Shown here in pieces: positions 33,688 through 42,252 of a DNA stretch of 64,000 nt. A program made the translations under genes and the position numbers. Position 1 is the stretch's first letter; every line of letters starts with the position of its first letter. The notes beneath the pieces are model-generated. The model was not told the origin of the DNA. It saw nothing but the letters and a program-made list of their open reading frames with translations, and ran no database searches. The DNA is from JAGVGT01 sp963807225 (lineage in GTDB: Bacteria > Desulfobacterota > Desulfobulbia > Desulfobulbales > JAGXFP01), in the NCBI GenBank assembly GCA_963807225.1, contig CAWEAD010000008.1, positions 248,001-312,000 on the forward strand. The letters are read 5' to 3'.

Positions 33688-35615
33688 GCCCGGTGTCCCA
33701 CCAGTTCCAAGGCGGCGGCGGTGATGGCCGGAAGATCGATCTTGCCGTTGTGATAAAGAATCTCTTGGGGACCGTGTTCCATGAAGCGGTCCGGAAAGCC
33801 CAAGTGCCTGATCTTCACTTTTTCGCTTAAACCTCTACGGCTTAAAAGTTCCATTACCGCACTACCGAAACCGCCTTTGCGGCTATTGTCCTCCACGGTC
33901 AGAACCCGATGGCAGTGCTCGGCCCACTGGCAAATAAGGTCTCCATCCAGCGGATTGACATAACGCGGGTTGATCACCGCGGCGGAAATGCCAAGTTTCT
34001 CCAGACCGACAGCCGCCTGCAAGGCAGGATCCACGCGATTGCCAACCGGCAAAAGGAGAATGTCGTCGCCCTCTCTCAGTAATTCCCCTTTGCCGAAAGG
34101 CAGTTTCTCGAAATCGTTCCGCATCTTTACCCCCAGTCCACTCCCACGTGGATAGCGAATGGCTACCGGCCCCGGATAAAGCAGGGCGGTATGGAGCATG
34201 TGGCGTAATTCATCCTCGTCCTTGGGGGACATCAGCACCAGGTTGGGAATAAAGCGAAGAAAAGAGAGATCGAAGACTCCATGATGGGTGGGGCCGTCGT
34301 CACCAACCACTCCGGCCCGATCCAGGGCGAAAGTGACCGGCAGGTTGGGCAGACAGACATCGTGAATGATCTGGTCCAGAGCCCTTTGGATGAAAGTGGA
34401 ATAGACGGCCACCACCGGCAGAAGTCCTTCGGTGGCCAAGCCGGCCGCGAAAGTGACGGCGTGTTGCTCGGCGATGCCTACGTCGAAAAAACGGTCCGGA
34501 AAGCGCCGGGCGAATTCGCTGAGGCCGGTACCGGCCGGCATGGCGGCGGTGATAGCGGTGACTCTGGGGTCCTGCTCGGCCAGGCGCACGATGGTTTCGC
34601 CGAAGACCTGGGTGTAAGTCGGCGGTGCCTTGGGTGACGGCAGGGGTTTGCCGGTCTCCATGTTAAAAGGACCAACGCCGTGATAATCACCGGGATTTTC
34701 CTCGGCCGGCTTATATCCTTTACCCTTGGTGGTCAGGACGTGGATCAGAACCGGGCCGTGACTGAAATCCCTGACGTTGCGCAGGGTTTCAATCAGGGTA
34801 TCGATCCGGTGCCCCTTGATCGGTCCGACATACTCGAATTTCAGGGCTTCGAAAAGCATGCCCGGGGTGAAGAAGGCCTTGAAGCTTTCTTCACTGCGTT
34901 TAAGAACCTGCAGGATATTTTCACCGACGTTGGCAAAGGACTTGAGAAAACCTTCCATATCCCTCTTCAGCCGGGTGACGGCCCGGCCGGTCATTTTACG
35001 GCTGAGAAAGCTGGATAGGGCACCGACGTTAGGTGAGATCGACATCTCGTTATCGTTGAGGATGACGATCAGGTTCTGGCCCAGATGGCCTGCCTGATTA
35101 AGGGCCTCGAAGGCCATGCCGCCGGTCATCGAACCGTCTCCTATTACGGCGATGGTGCGATGCGGATCGCCCTTCAGGTGCTTGGCCATGGTGATGCCCA
35201 GACTGGCCGAGATGGAGGTGCTGCTGTGGCCGGTGTCAAAAGGGTCGTAGGGGCTTTCCTCCCTTTTCGGGAAACCGCTCAAGCCCTTGTATTGGCGCAG
35301 GGTGTGGAACCGGTCGCGCCGGCCGGTGATCAGCTTGTGGGCATATGACTGGTGGCCGACGTCCCAGATCAGCTTGTCATCCGGAGCGGAAAAGATGTAA
35401 TGAATCGCCAGAGTCAGTTCCACCACCCCTAGGCAGGGCGCCAGGTGACCGCCGTTTTGCGCCACCGTTCGGATGATGACCCGACGGATTTCCTCGGCCA
35501 GCCTGGGCAAATCCGTTTCCGGCAGCTCTTTGAGGTCAGCCGGGGAATTAATGGTGTCAAGCAGCGGGGTGTCTTCTCTTTTAAACACAGATTGGTCCGT
35601 TCGGGTAGGAGGCAT
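33684..35615 (-). CDS. dxs: 1-deoxy-D-xylulose-5-phosphate synthase
   Basis: First step of the MEP isoprenoid pathway: condensation of pyruvate with glyceraldehyde 3-phosphate, using thiamine diphosphate. In 643 residues I see QNGGHLAPCLGVVELTLAIHYIF near residue 54, WDVGHQSYAHKLITGRRDRF near residue 84, the ThDP/Mg motif VIGDGSMTGGMAFEALNQAG...VILNDNEMSI near residues 158-196, the transketolase pyrimidine part FFDVGIAEQHAVTFAAGLA near residue 370 and the C-terminal HHGVFDLSFLRFIPN. The annotated ATG has no obvious ribosome-binding site; the true start may be somewhat downstream. It is last in xseB-ispA-dxs, 63 nt behind ispA. Confidence 0.96.
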   Translation of the reverse strand: MPPTRTDQSVFKREDTPLLDTINSPADLKELPETDLPRLAEEIRRVIIRTVAQNGGHLAPCLGVVELTLAIHYIFSAPDDKLIWDVGHQSYAHKLITGRRDRFHTLRQYKGLSGFPKREESPYDPFDTGHSSTSISASLGITMAKHLKGDPHRTIAVIGDGSMTGGMAFEALNQAGHLGQNLIVILNDNEMSISPNVGALSSFLSRKMTGRAVTRLKRDMEGFLKSFANVGENILQVLKRSEESFKAFFTPGMLFEALKFEYVGPIKGHRIDTLIETLRNVRDFSHGPVLIHVLTTKGKGYKPAEENPGDYHGVGPFNMETGKPLPSPKAPPTYTQVFGETIVRLAEQDPRVTAITAAMPAGTGLSEFARRFPDRFFDVGIAEQHAVTFAAGLATEGLLPVVAVYSTFIQRALDQIIHDVCLPNLPVTFALDRAGVVGDDGPTHHGVFDLSFLRFIPNLVLMSPKDEDELRHMLHTALLYPGPVAIRYPRGSGLGVKMRNDFEKLPFGKGELLREGDDILLLPVGNRVDPALQAAVGLEKLGISAAVINPRYVNPLDGDLICQWAEHCHRVLTVEDNSRKGGFGSAVMELLSRRGLSEKVKIRHLGFPDRFMEHGPQEILYHNGKIDLPAITAAALELVGHRA

Positions 35616-35678
35616 GTGAAAACTAAGATCCGGCCGGGGTTAGACTCTTGGTCGGCCGGTCTGGGAATAAGCCCAATT

Positions 35679-36575
35679 CTATTGGTTCCGGTCCTTTATG
35701 TAAAGGGCAAGTTGGCGAAGCGGCTCGGCCGCCGGTCCGAACTCGGTCAGGGTCGACAAGGCCTGATTCACTGCTTCTTCGGCTTGACGACGGGTTTCTT
35801 CGACGCCGAAGAAGGCTGGATAAGTGGCCTTGCCCCGGGCGGCATCGGAGCCTGCCGCCTTGCCCAACTGGGCGGTTGTGCCTTCTACATTGAGCAGATC
35901 GTCGACGATTTGGAAAGACAGCCCGATCATTTCGCCATAGCGGCTCAGGTTCTCGAACTGTTTCTGTTCGGCCTGGCCCGCCAGGGCTCCGGCCTGAACA
36001 GCGGCGGTAATCAGGGCGCCGGTTTTGCGCCGGTGGATCTCGCGCAGGGTAATGAAATCGATGGGTTTCCCTTCGCAGGCGATGTCAATGACCTGACCAC
36101 CCACCATGCCCAGGGGGCCGCTGCCGGCGGCAATCAGGTTGATGATCCGCAGGCGGACATCCAGGGGCAGGTCTTGCGTTCGTGGCCCGGAAAGGATCTC
36201 GAAGGCCAGGGTCAATAGGCCGTCGCCGGCCAGGATGGCATTGGCCTCGCCGTAAACCTTGTGATTGGTCGGTAGTCCGCGGCGCAAATCGTCGTTATCC
36301 ATGGCTGGCAAATCGTCGTGGATCAACGAATAGGTGTGAATGCATTCCAGGGCGAGGGCCACCGGCAACGCCGACCGTGTCTCGCCGCCAACCGCCGCGC
36401 AGGCGGCCAGGCATAGAATCGGCCGGACTCTTTTGCCGCCGGCCATCAGGCTGTAGCGCATGGCATCCAGGTGGCGGGCCAGATCAACCTGCAGATCGGC
36501 CTTGGGCGGCAGAAGGTCGGCCAACCCATCCTCGATCAGGATTCGTTGGGTTTCCAGGTATTTTTTCAGGTCCAT
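35679..36575 (-). CDS. ispA: Polyprenyl (farnesyl/geranyl) diphosphate synthase
   Basis: The enzyme joins IPP to allylic diphosphates to make farnesyl (or geranylgeranyl) diphosphate. The 298 residues show GGKRVRPILCLAACAAVGG near residue 46, the first Asp-rich motif in YSLIHDDLPAMDNDDLRRG near residue 85, GQVIDIACEG, the KTGALI helix and the second Asp-rich motif SFQIVDDLLNVEG near residue 232. The exact chain length cannot be read with certainty; the residues before the first motif (LECIHTYSLIHDD) look like the usual FPP synthase type. It lies between xseB and dxs. Confidence 0.94.
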   Translation of the reverse strand: MDLKKYLETQRILIEDGLADLLPPKADLQVDLARHLDAMRYSLMAGGKRVRPILCLAACAAVGGETRSALPVALALECIHTYSLIHDDLPAMDNDDLRRGLPTNHKVYGEANAILAGDGLLTLAFEILSGPRTQDLPLDVRLRIINLIAAGSGPLGMVGGQVIDIACEGKPIDFITLREIHRRKTGALITAAVQAGALAGQAEQKQFENLSRYGEMIGLSFQIVDDLLNVEGTTAQLGKAAGSDAARGKATYPAFFGVEETRRQAEEAVNQALSTLTEFGPAAEPLRQLALYIKDRNQ

Positions 36576-36627
36576 GTTCCGGTGACGATTAACTGATGCT
36601 TGATGACTAGATTGATCGGTTTGCTGC

Positions 36628-36864
36628 TCAGATTTGATCTTCGGGGGTCTCGCCGAAGGGGATTTCCTGCAACCGGCCGTTTTTTTTCAGAAGCAGATCC
36701 ACCTTCTGTTGGGCTTCCTGGAGTTTCTGTTGGCAGAAATCGGCCAACTTTACACCCTCGTCAAACTTTTTCAGGGAATCCTCCAGGGTTAATTCTCCGC
36801 TTTCCAGTTCCTCGGTGATCTGTTCGAGTCTGGTCAGGGATTCTTCAAAGTTTCGCTTGCCCAT
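36628..36864 (-). CDS. xseB: Exodeoxyribonuclease VII small subunit
   Basis: A 78-residue helical protein, NFEESLTRLEQITEELESGELTLEDSLKKFDEGVKLADFCQQKLQEAQQKVDLLLKK..., which is the complete XseB pattern. It associates with the large subunit XseA to degrade single-stranded DNA; xseA is encoded separately at 49209-50576. The ATG of MGKRNFEE is preceded by AGGAACAAC; an in-frame ATG ten codons upstream is less likely. It opens the xseB-ispA-dxs operon and is divergent from xerC. Confidence 0.93.
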   Translation of the reverse strand: MGKRNFEESLTRLEQITEELESGELTLEDSLKKFDEGVKLADFCQQKLQEAQQKVDLLLKKNGRLQEIPFGETPEDQI

Positions 36865-37061
36865 GTTGTTCCTGTTGTCTGGTGGGTGCTTCAAGGTTGC
36901 GGATCTTGCCGTTTAATGCCGGATATACGCCAATGCCGGAAACGGCTATAATAAAAAAATTAGCGCCAGCGGGCAATGTCTTTAAATAAAAACCAGGATC
37001 GGATATTTTTATCTTGATCGTATCCAAGTTACGTCCGACCAATTTCTATCCCGGAGTTTCC

Positions 37062-37973
37062 TTGAGTCCCACCCTCTTGCCTTATATCGATAGTTTTGCC
37101 CACTGGCTTAAAGTGGAGAAAAGTTATTCCGCACACACGGTGGATAGTTACTGCCGTGATCTGGCCGAATTCGATCAATTTGCCGGGCTTGGGGAACCGG
37201 GCAGTATCACCACCCCCCTGGTACGTTCCTTTGTCTATACCCTGTCTAACCGGAACAAGAGTGCTTCCGTGGCCCGGAAACTCTCGGCTCTCCGCACTTT
37301 CTTCCGTTACCTGCAGCGGGAAGGGGACATCGTTGCCAATCCGGTCCTGGCCATATCCATGCCCAGGCCGGACCGCTATATGCCGGCGTTTCTCACGGTG
37401 GACGAGGTTTTCTCGCTGTTGGAAGCACCGGGAGGGGAGGATACTTTCGCGGCTCGCGACCGGGCAATTTTGGAAATGCTTTATTCCACCGGCATGCGGG
37501 TGGCGGAACTGGTCGGGCTTAATCTTGAAAACCTTGATTCGGCCGAGGAAACGGTGCGAGTTCTGGGCAAGGGTAAAAAAGAGCGGCTGGTGCCGGTCGG
37601 GCGGCCCGCCCTGGAAGCTATCCGCAACTACCTGTCCCAGCGGGAGCAGATATCGCGGCAGCGGCTTGCGCGGGGCCGGGAGCCGGAAATAATGGCCTTG
37701 TTCCTGAATAATCGGGGGCAGCGCCTCACGGTCCGCAGCGTCGAACGGCTGGTCTCCGATTACGCCGTCCGGGCCGGCATCATCAACCGGGTGACCCCGC
37801 ACGCCCTGCGTCACTCCTTCGCCACCCATCTGCTGGAGATGGGCGCCGATCTGCGCGTGGTGCAGGAACTGCTGGGGCATGCCAGTCTGTCCACGACCCA
37901 GAAGTACACCCATCTTAATCTTGACCATCTGTCCCGGGTTTATGATCAGGCTCATCCCCTGGCCCGAAAATAA
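37062..37973 (+). CDS. xerC: Tyrosine recombinase XerC
   Basis: A site-specific recombinase that resolves chromosome dimers at dif together with XerD. The core-binding SAM-like domain (YIDSFAHWLKVEKSYSAHTVDSYCRDLAEF, about 8-90) is followed by the catalytic domain with Arg in YSTGMRVAELVGL near residue 148, Lys in LGKGKKERLVPV near residue 172, HALRHSFATHLLEMGADL near residue 245 and the nucleophilic Tyr in GHASLSTTQKYTHLN near residue 280. I chose the TTG preceded by CCGGAGTTTCC; a TTG at 37014 is in frame but weaker. hslV follows after 11 nt: the xerC-hslV-hslU order is common. No phage or element genes surround it, so this is the housekeeping recombinase. Confidence 0.93.
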   Translation: MSPTLLPYIDSFAHWLKVEKSYSAHTVDSYCRDLAEFDQFAGLGEPGSITTPLVRSFVYTLSNRNKSASVARKLSALRTFFRYLQREGDIVANPVLAISMPRPDRYMPAFLTVDEVFSLLEAPGGEDTFAARDRAILEMLYSTGMRVAELVGLNLENLDSAEETVRVLGKGKKERLVPVGRPALEAIRNYLSQREQISRQRLARGREPEIMALFLNNRGQRLTVRSVERLVSDYAVRAGIINRVTPHALRHSFATHLLEMGADLRVVQELLGHASLSTTQKYTHLNLDHLSRVYDQAHPLARK

Positions 37974-37984
37974 GGAGAACGTGA

Positions 37985-38542
37985 ATGGAAACGAATAAAT
38001 TGCAGATCAGATCAACCACAATAATTTCGGTTCGGCACCGGGGCGAAGTGGCGGTGGCCGGCGATGGTCAGGTTACCCTGGGCAACACCATCATGAAGCA
38101 CCAGGCCCGCAAGGTCAGGCGCTTGTATGACGGCCAGGTCATCACCGGCTTTGCCGGGGCCACGGCCGATGCCTTCACTCTATTCGACAAGCTGGAGCAG
38201 AAACTGGAGCATTACAACGGCAACCTGATGCGGGCCGCGGTTGAACTGGCCAAGGACTGGCGCACCGACAAGATGCTGCGGCGCCTGGAAGCGATGCTGA
38301 TCGCGGTCAATCGGGATCATTCCCTACTGCTCAGCGGTTCCGGCGATGTCATCGAGCCGGACGACGGCATTCTGGCCATCGGCTCAGGCGGGCCTTATGC
38401 CCAGTCGGCCGCCATGGCCCTGGTCGCCCACAGCAGCCTCGAGGCCGAGGCCGTCTGTCGTGAATCTCTGCTGATCGCAGCCTCGGTTTGTATCTATACC
38501 AATGACCGGATCGTTCTTGAAAAGATGGCGACGACAGGTTGA
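37985..38542 (+). CDS. hslV: ATP-dependent protease subunit HslV, with a 10-residue propeptide
   Basis: The proteolytic chamber of HslUV (ClpQY). The catalytic Thr should become the N terminus; here it is the first T of TTIISVRHRGEVAVAGDGQVTLGNTIMKHQARKVRRLY, preceded by METNKLQIRS. In E. coli only Met is removed, and in other relatives a few residues, so the ten-residue propeptide is unusually long. AAGGAG at good spacing supports this ATG. Other family motifs are GFAGATADAFTLFDKLEQKLE, AAVELAKDWRTDKMLRRLEAML and ILAIGSGGPYAQSAAMAL. An internal TTG at codon 6 would give a shorter propeptide. hslU lies 133 nt downstream. Confidence 0.95.
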   Translation: METNKLQIRSTTIISVRHRGEVAVAGDGQVTLGNTIMKHQARKVRRLYDGQVITGFAGATADAFTLFDKLEQKLEHYNGNLMRAAVELAKDWRTDKMLRRLEAMLIAVNRDHSLLLSGSGDVIEPDDGILAIGSGGPYAQSAAMALVAHSSLEAEAVCRESLLIAASVCIYTNDRIVLEKMATTG

Positions 38543-38607
38543 TGGTGTTGAACAAGGCATCTTGAAGGGCATAAATTTGGCTTAGCCATTCCAATGCTTA
38601 TTGTGAG

Positions 38608-38650
38608 TTCAACCCGGTTGAATCAGGGGCAATTGAGTAAACATTGCCCC
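38608..38650 (+). other. Two inverted repeats in the hslV-hslU gap
   Basis: TTCAACC / GGTTGAA with a one-base centre (38608-38622) is followed by GGGGCAAT / ATTGCCCC with a 9-nt loop (38626-38633 and 38643-38650). No T-run follows. They could be an operator plus a processing hairpin or weak terminator, which would let hslU be expressed at a different level from hslV. Confidence 0.4.
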
Positions 38651-38675
38651 CAACATTTTCAAGGAATCAAGCACC

Positions 38676-40037
38676 ATGGAAAATATTGAAGATAATCTCG
38701 CCGCCGCTCTTACCCCCAGGGAGATTGTCGCCGAACTCGACAAATACATCATCGGCCAGAACGAAGCCAAGCGCTTCACCGCCGTGGCCTTGCGTAATCG
38801 CTGGCGTCGCCAGCAAGTAGAACAGCCGCTGCGAGACGAAATCGCCCCTAAGAATATCATCATGATCGGCCCCACCGGCGTGGGTAAAACCGAGATTGCC
38901 CGGCGTCTGGCCTCTTTGGCCCGCTCGCCGTTCCTGAAGATCGAGGCCTCCAAGTTCACCGAGGTCGGTTACGTGGGCCGCGATGTGGAATCGATGATCC
39001 GGGATCTTACCGAATTGGCCGTCAACCTGGTCAAGGAGGAGGAGCGAGAGAAAGTGGCGGCCCGGGCGGCGGCCCGGGCCGAGGAGCGTATCCTGGATGT
39101 ACTTTTGCCGCCGGTGGCCAAGATGGGTGGCGAATCCAATGAAGCTCTTTCCGGTCCGGATTCAACCCGGGAAAAGTTTCGGCGGATGCTGCGCGAAGGC
39201 GAGCTGGACGGGCGGGAAGTGGAGATCGAGATCGAACAGGCTGCCCAAATGCCGGTGATGGAAGTCCTGTCCGGCGGTGGCATGGACGACATGGGTTTGA
39301 AGGAGATGTTCGGCAAGATGTTTCCCGGCAAGAGTCAGCGCCGCAAGGTTCCGATCTCCGAGGCCATGGCCCTTCTGATCATCGAGGAGGCCGGCAAGTT
39401 GATCGATATGGAGCAAGTCACCCGCCTGGCCATCAAACGCACCGAGCAGACCGGCATTATTTTCCTGGACGAGATCGATAAGATCGCCTCCCGCCAAGGG
39501 ATGCAACATGGAGCCGAGGTCTCCCGCGAAGGGGTGCAGCGCGATCTTCTGCCCATCGTTGAAGGCGCCACGGTCACCACCAAGCATGGCCTGGTGCGCA
39601 CCGACCACATTCTCTTCATTGCCAGCGGCGCCTTTCACGTGGCCAAACCGTCCGACCTGGTGCCTGAGCTGCAGGGGCGCTTTCCGATCCGAGTGGAACT
39701 GTCGCCCCTGGGCGCCGAGGAGTTCTACCGCATCCTCACCGAACCGGAAAACGCTTTGATCCGCCAGTATCAAGCCCTGATGGCCACCGAGGGTATCGAA
39801 TTGTTTTTCGAGGACGAGGCGATTCGCGCCTTGGCCCAGATCGCCGCAGAGGTCAACGAAAGCACCGAGAACATCGGGGCGCGACGCTTGCACACCGTTT
39901 TGGAGCGGGTGCTGGAGGAGCTGTCTTTTATGGCTCCGGAATTGGAGGAGCAACAGTTCGTGGTCAGCGCCGAATACGTGCGCAACCAGCTCAGCGAGAT
40001 CTCTCACGATGAAGACTTGAGTCGTTTTATTCTTTGA
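38676..40037 (+). CDS. hslU: ATP-dependent protease ATPase subunit HslU
   Basis: The AAA+ unfoldase ring that feeds substrates into HslV. The 453 residues contain the N-terminal LTPREIVAELDKYIIGQNEAKRFTAVALRNRWRR, Walker A MIGPTGVGKTEIARRLA near residue 65, the pore/sensor region KFTEVGYVGRDVESMIRDL near residue 92, a helical I-domain (about 115-240), Walker B IIFLDEIDKIASRQGM near residue 262 and the C-terminal ending EISHDEDLSRFIL, which inserts in HslV. The last residues match the usual HslU activation tail. It begins 133 nt after hslV. Confidence 0.97.
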   Translation: MENIEDNLAAALTPREIVAELDKYIIGQNEAKRFTAVALRNRWRRQQVEQPLRDEIAPKNIIMIGPTGVGKTEIARRLASLARSPFLKIEASKFTEVGYVGRDVESMIRDLTELAVNLVKEEEREKVAARAAARAEERILDVLLPPVAKMGGESNEALSGPDSTREKFRRMLREGELDGREVEIEIEQAAQMPVMEVLSGGGMDDMGLKEMFGKMFPGKSQRRKVPISEAMALLIIEEAGKLIDMEQVTRLAIKRTEQTGIIFLDEIDKIASRQGMQHGAEVSREGVQRDLLPIVEGATVTTKHGLVRTDHILFIASGAFHVAKPSDLVPELQGRFPIRVELSPLGAEEFYRILTEPENALIRQYQALMATEGIELFFEDEAIRALAQIAAEVNESTENIGARRLHTVLERVLEELSFMAPELEEQQFVVSAEYVRNQLSEISHDEDLSRFIL

Positions 40038-40055
40038 TGAACTCGAAAAAACTAG

Positions 40056-40147
40056 GGATTCACCGCAGAGGTTATAGAGAACTTAGAGTAATTGCCTAAT
40101 TTTTAAAGATATCTCTCCACGGAGTCTGTGTGCTCCGTGGTTCAGAA
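40056..40147. repeat. Candidate dispersed palindromic intergenic repeat
   Basis: The left half has ATTCACCGCAGAGG and AGAGAACTTAGAG; the right half has TCTCTCCACGGAG...CTCCGTGGTTCAG, containing an 8-bp hairpin (CCACGGAG 40117-40124 / CTCCGTGG 40133-40140). The wording 'CACCGCAGAGG ... CTCCGTGGTTCA' resembles short repeats scattered between genes of several Deltaproteobacteria. Only one copy is in this window, so its repetitive nature is inference. Confidence 0.45.
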
Positions 40148-40185
40148 AAAAATGATTTCGAAACGTCATTCTTTAAAGGAGCAAA

Positions 40186-40701
40186 ATGATGATTGATCCG
40201 GAACTGAAGTACTGTCCCAAGTGCAATGACGAATATCGGGCCGAAATCGTTGCCTGCGCAGTCTGTGAGTCAACCTTGATGACCGGCGTGGAATTTCTGA
40301 ACCGGCAGCGGTCCGGAGAGCAAAAGCGGGCGGCCCGCAAGGGTGAACTCAGTGAGTCCGACGATCTGGTGGCGGTCAGGCGGGGGCCCTTGGGGGAGAT
40401 GCGGGAATATGAGCAACTGCTCAAGGTCGAGGGCATCGCCAACATACTGGTCGGCGACGAACATGCCTGCGGCAAGGGCTGCTGCCCCTCGAACTTCGAT
40501 CTGCTGGTCCGGCGCGAGGAAGCCCAAGAAGCCCTGCAAATGATCGAGGCCGAGATTCGCCGCACCTCCCGGATCGATACCGAGTCGGCCGATCATCACG
40601 ATGCCGTTTTCAATGACGAGGCCACCGAAACCGTCTGCCCGGCCTGCGGGCACAAGTTCCCCCCAGCCCCGGAATGCCCGGACTGCGGGTTGTGTTTCTG
40701 A
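40186..40701 (+). CDS. Double zinc-ribbon protein with a DUF2007-like central domain
   Basis: A 171-residue cytoplasmic protein. The N terminus has a zinc ribbon CPKCNDEYRAEIVACAVC near residues 9-26 and the C terminus a second, CPACGHKFPPAPECPDCG near residues 151-168. Between them is a region (GPLGEMREYEQLLKVEGIANILVGDE...CCPSNFDLLVRREEAQEALQMIEAE) that resembles the DUF2007 'putative signal-transducing' domain. A CGKGCC motif lies in the middle. Function is unknown. The ATG follows AAAGGAGCAAA. It stands alone after hslU and converges on ksgA. A metal-binding regulator or adaptor is plausible, no more. Confidence 0.8.
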   Translation: MMIDPELKYCPKCNDEYRAEIVACAVCESTLMTGVEFLNRQRSGEQKRAARKGELSESDDLVAVRRGPLGEMREYEQLLKVEGIANILVGDEHACGKGCCPSNFDLLVRREEAQEALQMIEAEIRRTSRIDTESADHHDAVFNDEATETVCPACGHKFPPAPECPDCGLCF

Positions 40702-40861
40702 TCTCTTTATTTCTCTTAGGCAAAGATATTTCGAGCCTACGCAAGCCACTAACTGGCCGATGAAGGGCGATTTCGTTTTTAATCTGCCGAGAACTGACCA
40801 GGGTTGACTTTTACTGATGACAGTTGGGATATCTCGGGATTTCAAATGTAAACGGATTTGC

Positions 40862-41728
40862 TTAAGATGTGGATGGTTGTAGGGTTCGGACCAGCCTCAC
40901 AAAATCCTCCACGGTCAGACGCTCCGGGCGGATTTGTGGGTCGATCCCGGCCCGGGCGAAAATTTCCGGCAAGTTGGCTTTTCCGGTATAGGGCAGTCCG
41001 GAGGCGGAGAGGCTGTTCAGCAGGGTTTTGCGACGCTGCTGGAAGGCGGCCTTGACCAGTTTCTTGAGCAGGATGTGATCGTAGTCCGGCAGCTGGGCGA
41101 CCCTTTCCGGCACCGGGAAGAAGGCGATTCTTACTACCACCGAATCGACCTTGGGCCGGGGGTGAAATTGGCCGGGGCCGACATTCATCAATTTTTGGAC
41201 GGTGGCGCAGCCGTTCAACAGCACGGTCAGAACTCCGTACTCCTTGGTGCCGGGTTTAGCCAATAAGCGCATGGCCACTTCTTTCTGCAGCATCAGTACC
41301 GCCGACTCCAGCACCATCCGGTTTTCCACCAGTTTGAAGAGCAGGGGATTGGAGAGCGAGTAAGGCAGGTTGGCGAGAATTTTTAATTTCCCGCCGCATT
41401 CACCTGCCAGATCGGCGAAATCTGCCAGCAGCAGATCCTGGTGGCGCAGTGTAACGTTTTCCGGTAAGACCCCGGTTTCCTGGTGGTATTTGACGATCCC
41501 GGCATCGATTTCCAGGCCGACCACATGGCCGGCTTTTGCTGCCAGGGGAATAGTCAGGGCTCCGAAACCAACTCCCAGTTCCACTACCCGGTCATTTTCT
41601 GAAACTCCGGCGAGGTCGACAATGGCCTCGGCGGTATGCCGATTGACCAGGAAGTTTTGGCCGCGTTGGCGGCTTGGGGCCAAATGGTGGTGCGTGAGGA
41701 TCTCTTTATGATCCGGGTGGTTCTTCAT
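40862..41728 (-). CDS. ksgA: 16S rRNA (adenine(1518)-N(6)/adenine(1519)-N(6))-dimethyltransferase
   Basis: The enzyme dimethylates two adjacent adenines near the 3' end of 16S rRNA with SAM, a late step of 30S maturation. In 288 residues: SRQRGQNFLVNRHTAEAIVDLAG near residue 18, the SAM motif VVELGVGFGALTIPLAAKAGHVVGLEID near residue 48, the catalytic NLPYSLSNPLLFKL near residue 120 and the C-terminal VKAAFQQRRKTLLNSL. The start ATG overlaps the 3' end of the DUF2062 gene by 23 nt; a long in-frame upstream extension has no family similarity. Probably translated as part of tsaD-DUF2062-ksgA. Confidence 0.95.
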   Translation of the reverse strand: MKNHPDHKEILTHHHLAPSRQRGQNFLVNRHTAEAIVDLAGVSENDRVVELGVGFGALTIPLAAKAGHVVGLEIDAGIVKYHQETGVLPENVTLRHQDLLLADFADLAGECGGKLKILANLPYSLSNPLLFKLVENRMVLESAVLMLQKEVAMRLLAKPGTKEYGVLTVLLNGCATVQKLMNVGPGQFHPRPKVDSVVVRIAFFPVPERVAQLPDYDHILLKKLVKAAFQQRRKTLLNSLSASGLPYTGKANLPEIFARAGIDPQIRPERLTVEDFVRLVRTLQPSTS

Positions 41729-42239
41729 CGGTATTGTCCGTAATCTGGCGGCGGTTTCGACGCGCGGCGATTTTTTTGAAAAAATTAAGTGCAAGGAAAT
41801 AACCAACCACTGCAAAGGGTAATGCGAGCAAGATACCCCCCAGCACCATGGCGCAAATTGCCTTAGTGCCCAGGGTGGTGATCTGCTGGATGATCTCTTG
41901 GAAGCCGGTTCCCTGTTCGATGAGGCCCAGGACATGGCTGATTTTTCGCCAACTCAGGCTGCCGGGCATGAGCAGGTTTCCTAGTCGCCAGGAAAAATAA
42001 TATTGGGCGAAGAAGGTCAGAGGATTGCTGACCACCCAAGAGGCCAGCAGGGAAGAGATTTTGCTGGCCCGAAGTGGGAAGGCCAGAGCCAGGATCAGCG
42101 CCGTGTGCAGAGGGATGGTTGGAGTGATCCCGATAAAGACCCCAAGGGCCACACCCTTGGCCAGATAAACCGGCTCACCACGGAGTCGGAGGAACTTTAG
42201 GTAATATAATTTGGCAGTGCGCTTTGGTCTGGTCAACAT
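41706..42239 (-). CDS. DUF2062 membrane protein
   Basis: A 177-residue inner-membrane protein of the DUF2062 family. An N-terminal amphipathic part (LYYLKFLRLRGEPVYLAKGVALGVFIGITPTIPLHTALILALAFPLRASKISSLLASWVVSNPLTFFAQYYFSWRLG) contains the conserved GxFxGxxPxxPLHT and NPxT signatures; a later hydrophobic stretch (AICAMVLGGILLALPFAVVGYFLALNFF) makes the last membrane helices. The tail is basic then acidic (ARRNRRQITDNTDEEPPGS). Function is not known; it is often found near glycosyltransferases or ksgA/tsaD. I chose the ATG of MLTRPKRT; one 42 nt upstream overlaps tsaD. Confidence 0.85.
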   Translation of the reverse strand: MLTRPKRTAKLYYLKFLRLRGEPVYLAKGVALGVFIGITPTIPLHTALILALAFPLRASKISSLLASWVVSNPLTFFAQYYFSWRLGNLLMPGSLSWRKISHVLGLIEQGTGFQEIIQQITTLGTKAICAMVLGGILLALPFAVVGYFLALNFFKKIAARRNRRQITDNTDEEPPGS

Positions 42240-42252
42240 GACGAAGTGCGCC

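Noticed and set aside
37062..37973. Phage or integron integrase
   Set aside because: The tyrosine recombinase is of XerC length and sits in the housekeeping xerC-hslV-hslU order; no attachment-site repeats or phage genes are near.
40702..40861. A small gene between the zinc-ribbon protein and ksgA
   Set aside because: No start with a ribosome-binding site and no open frame of credible composition; it is a plain convergent intergenic gap.
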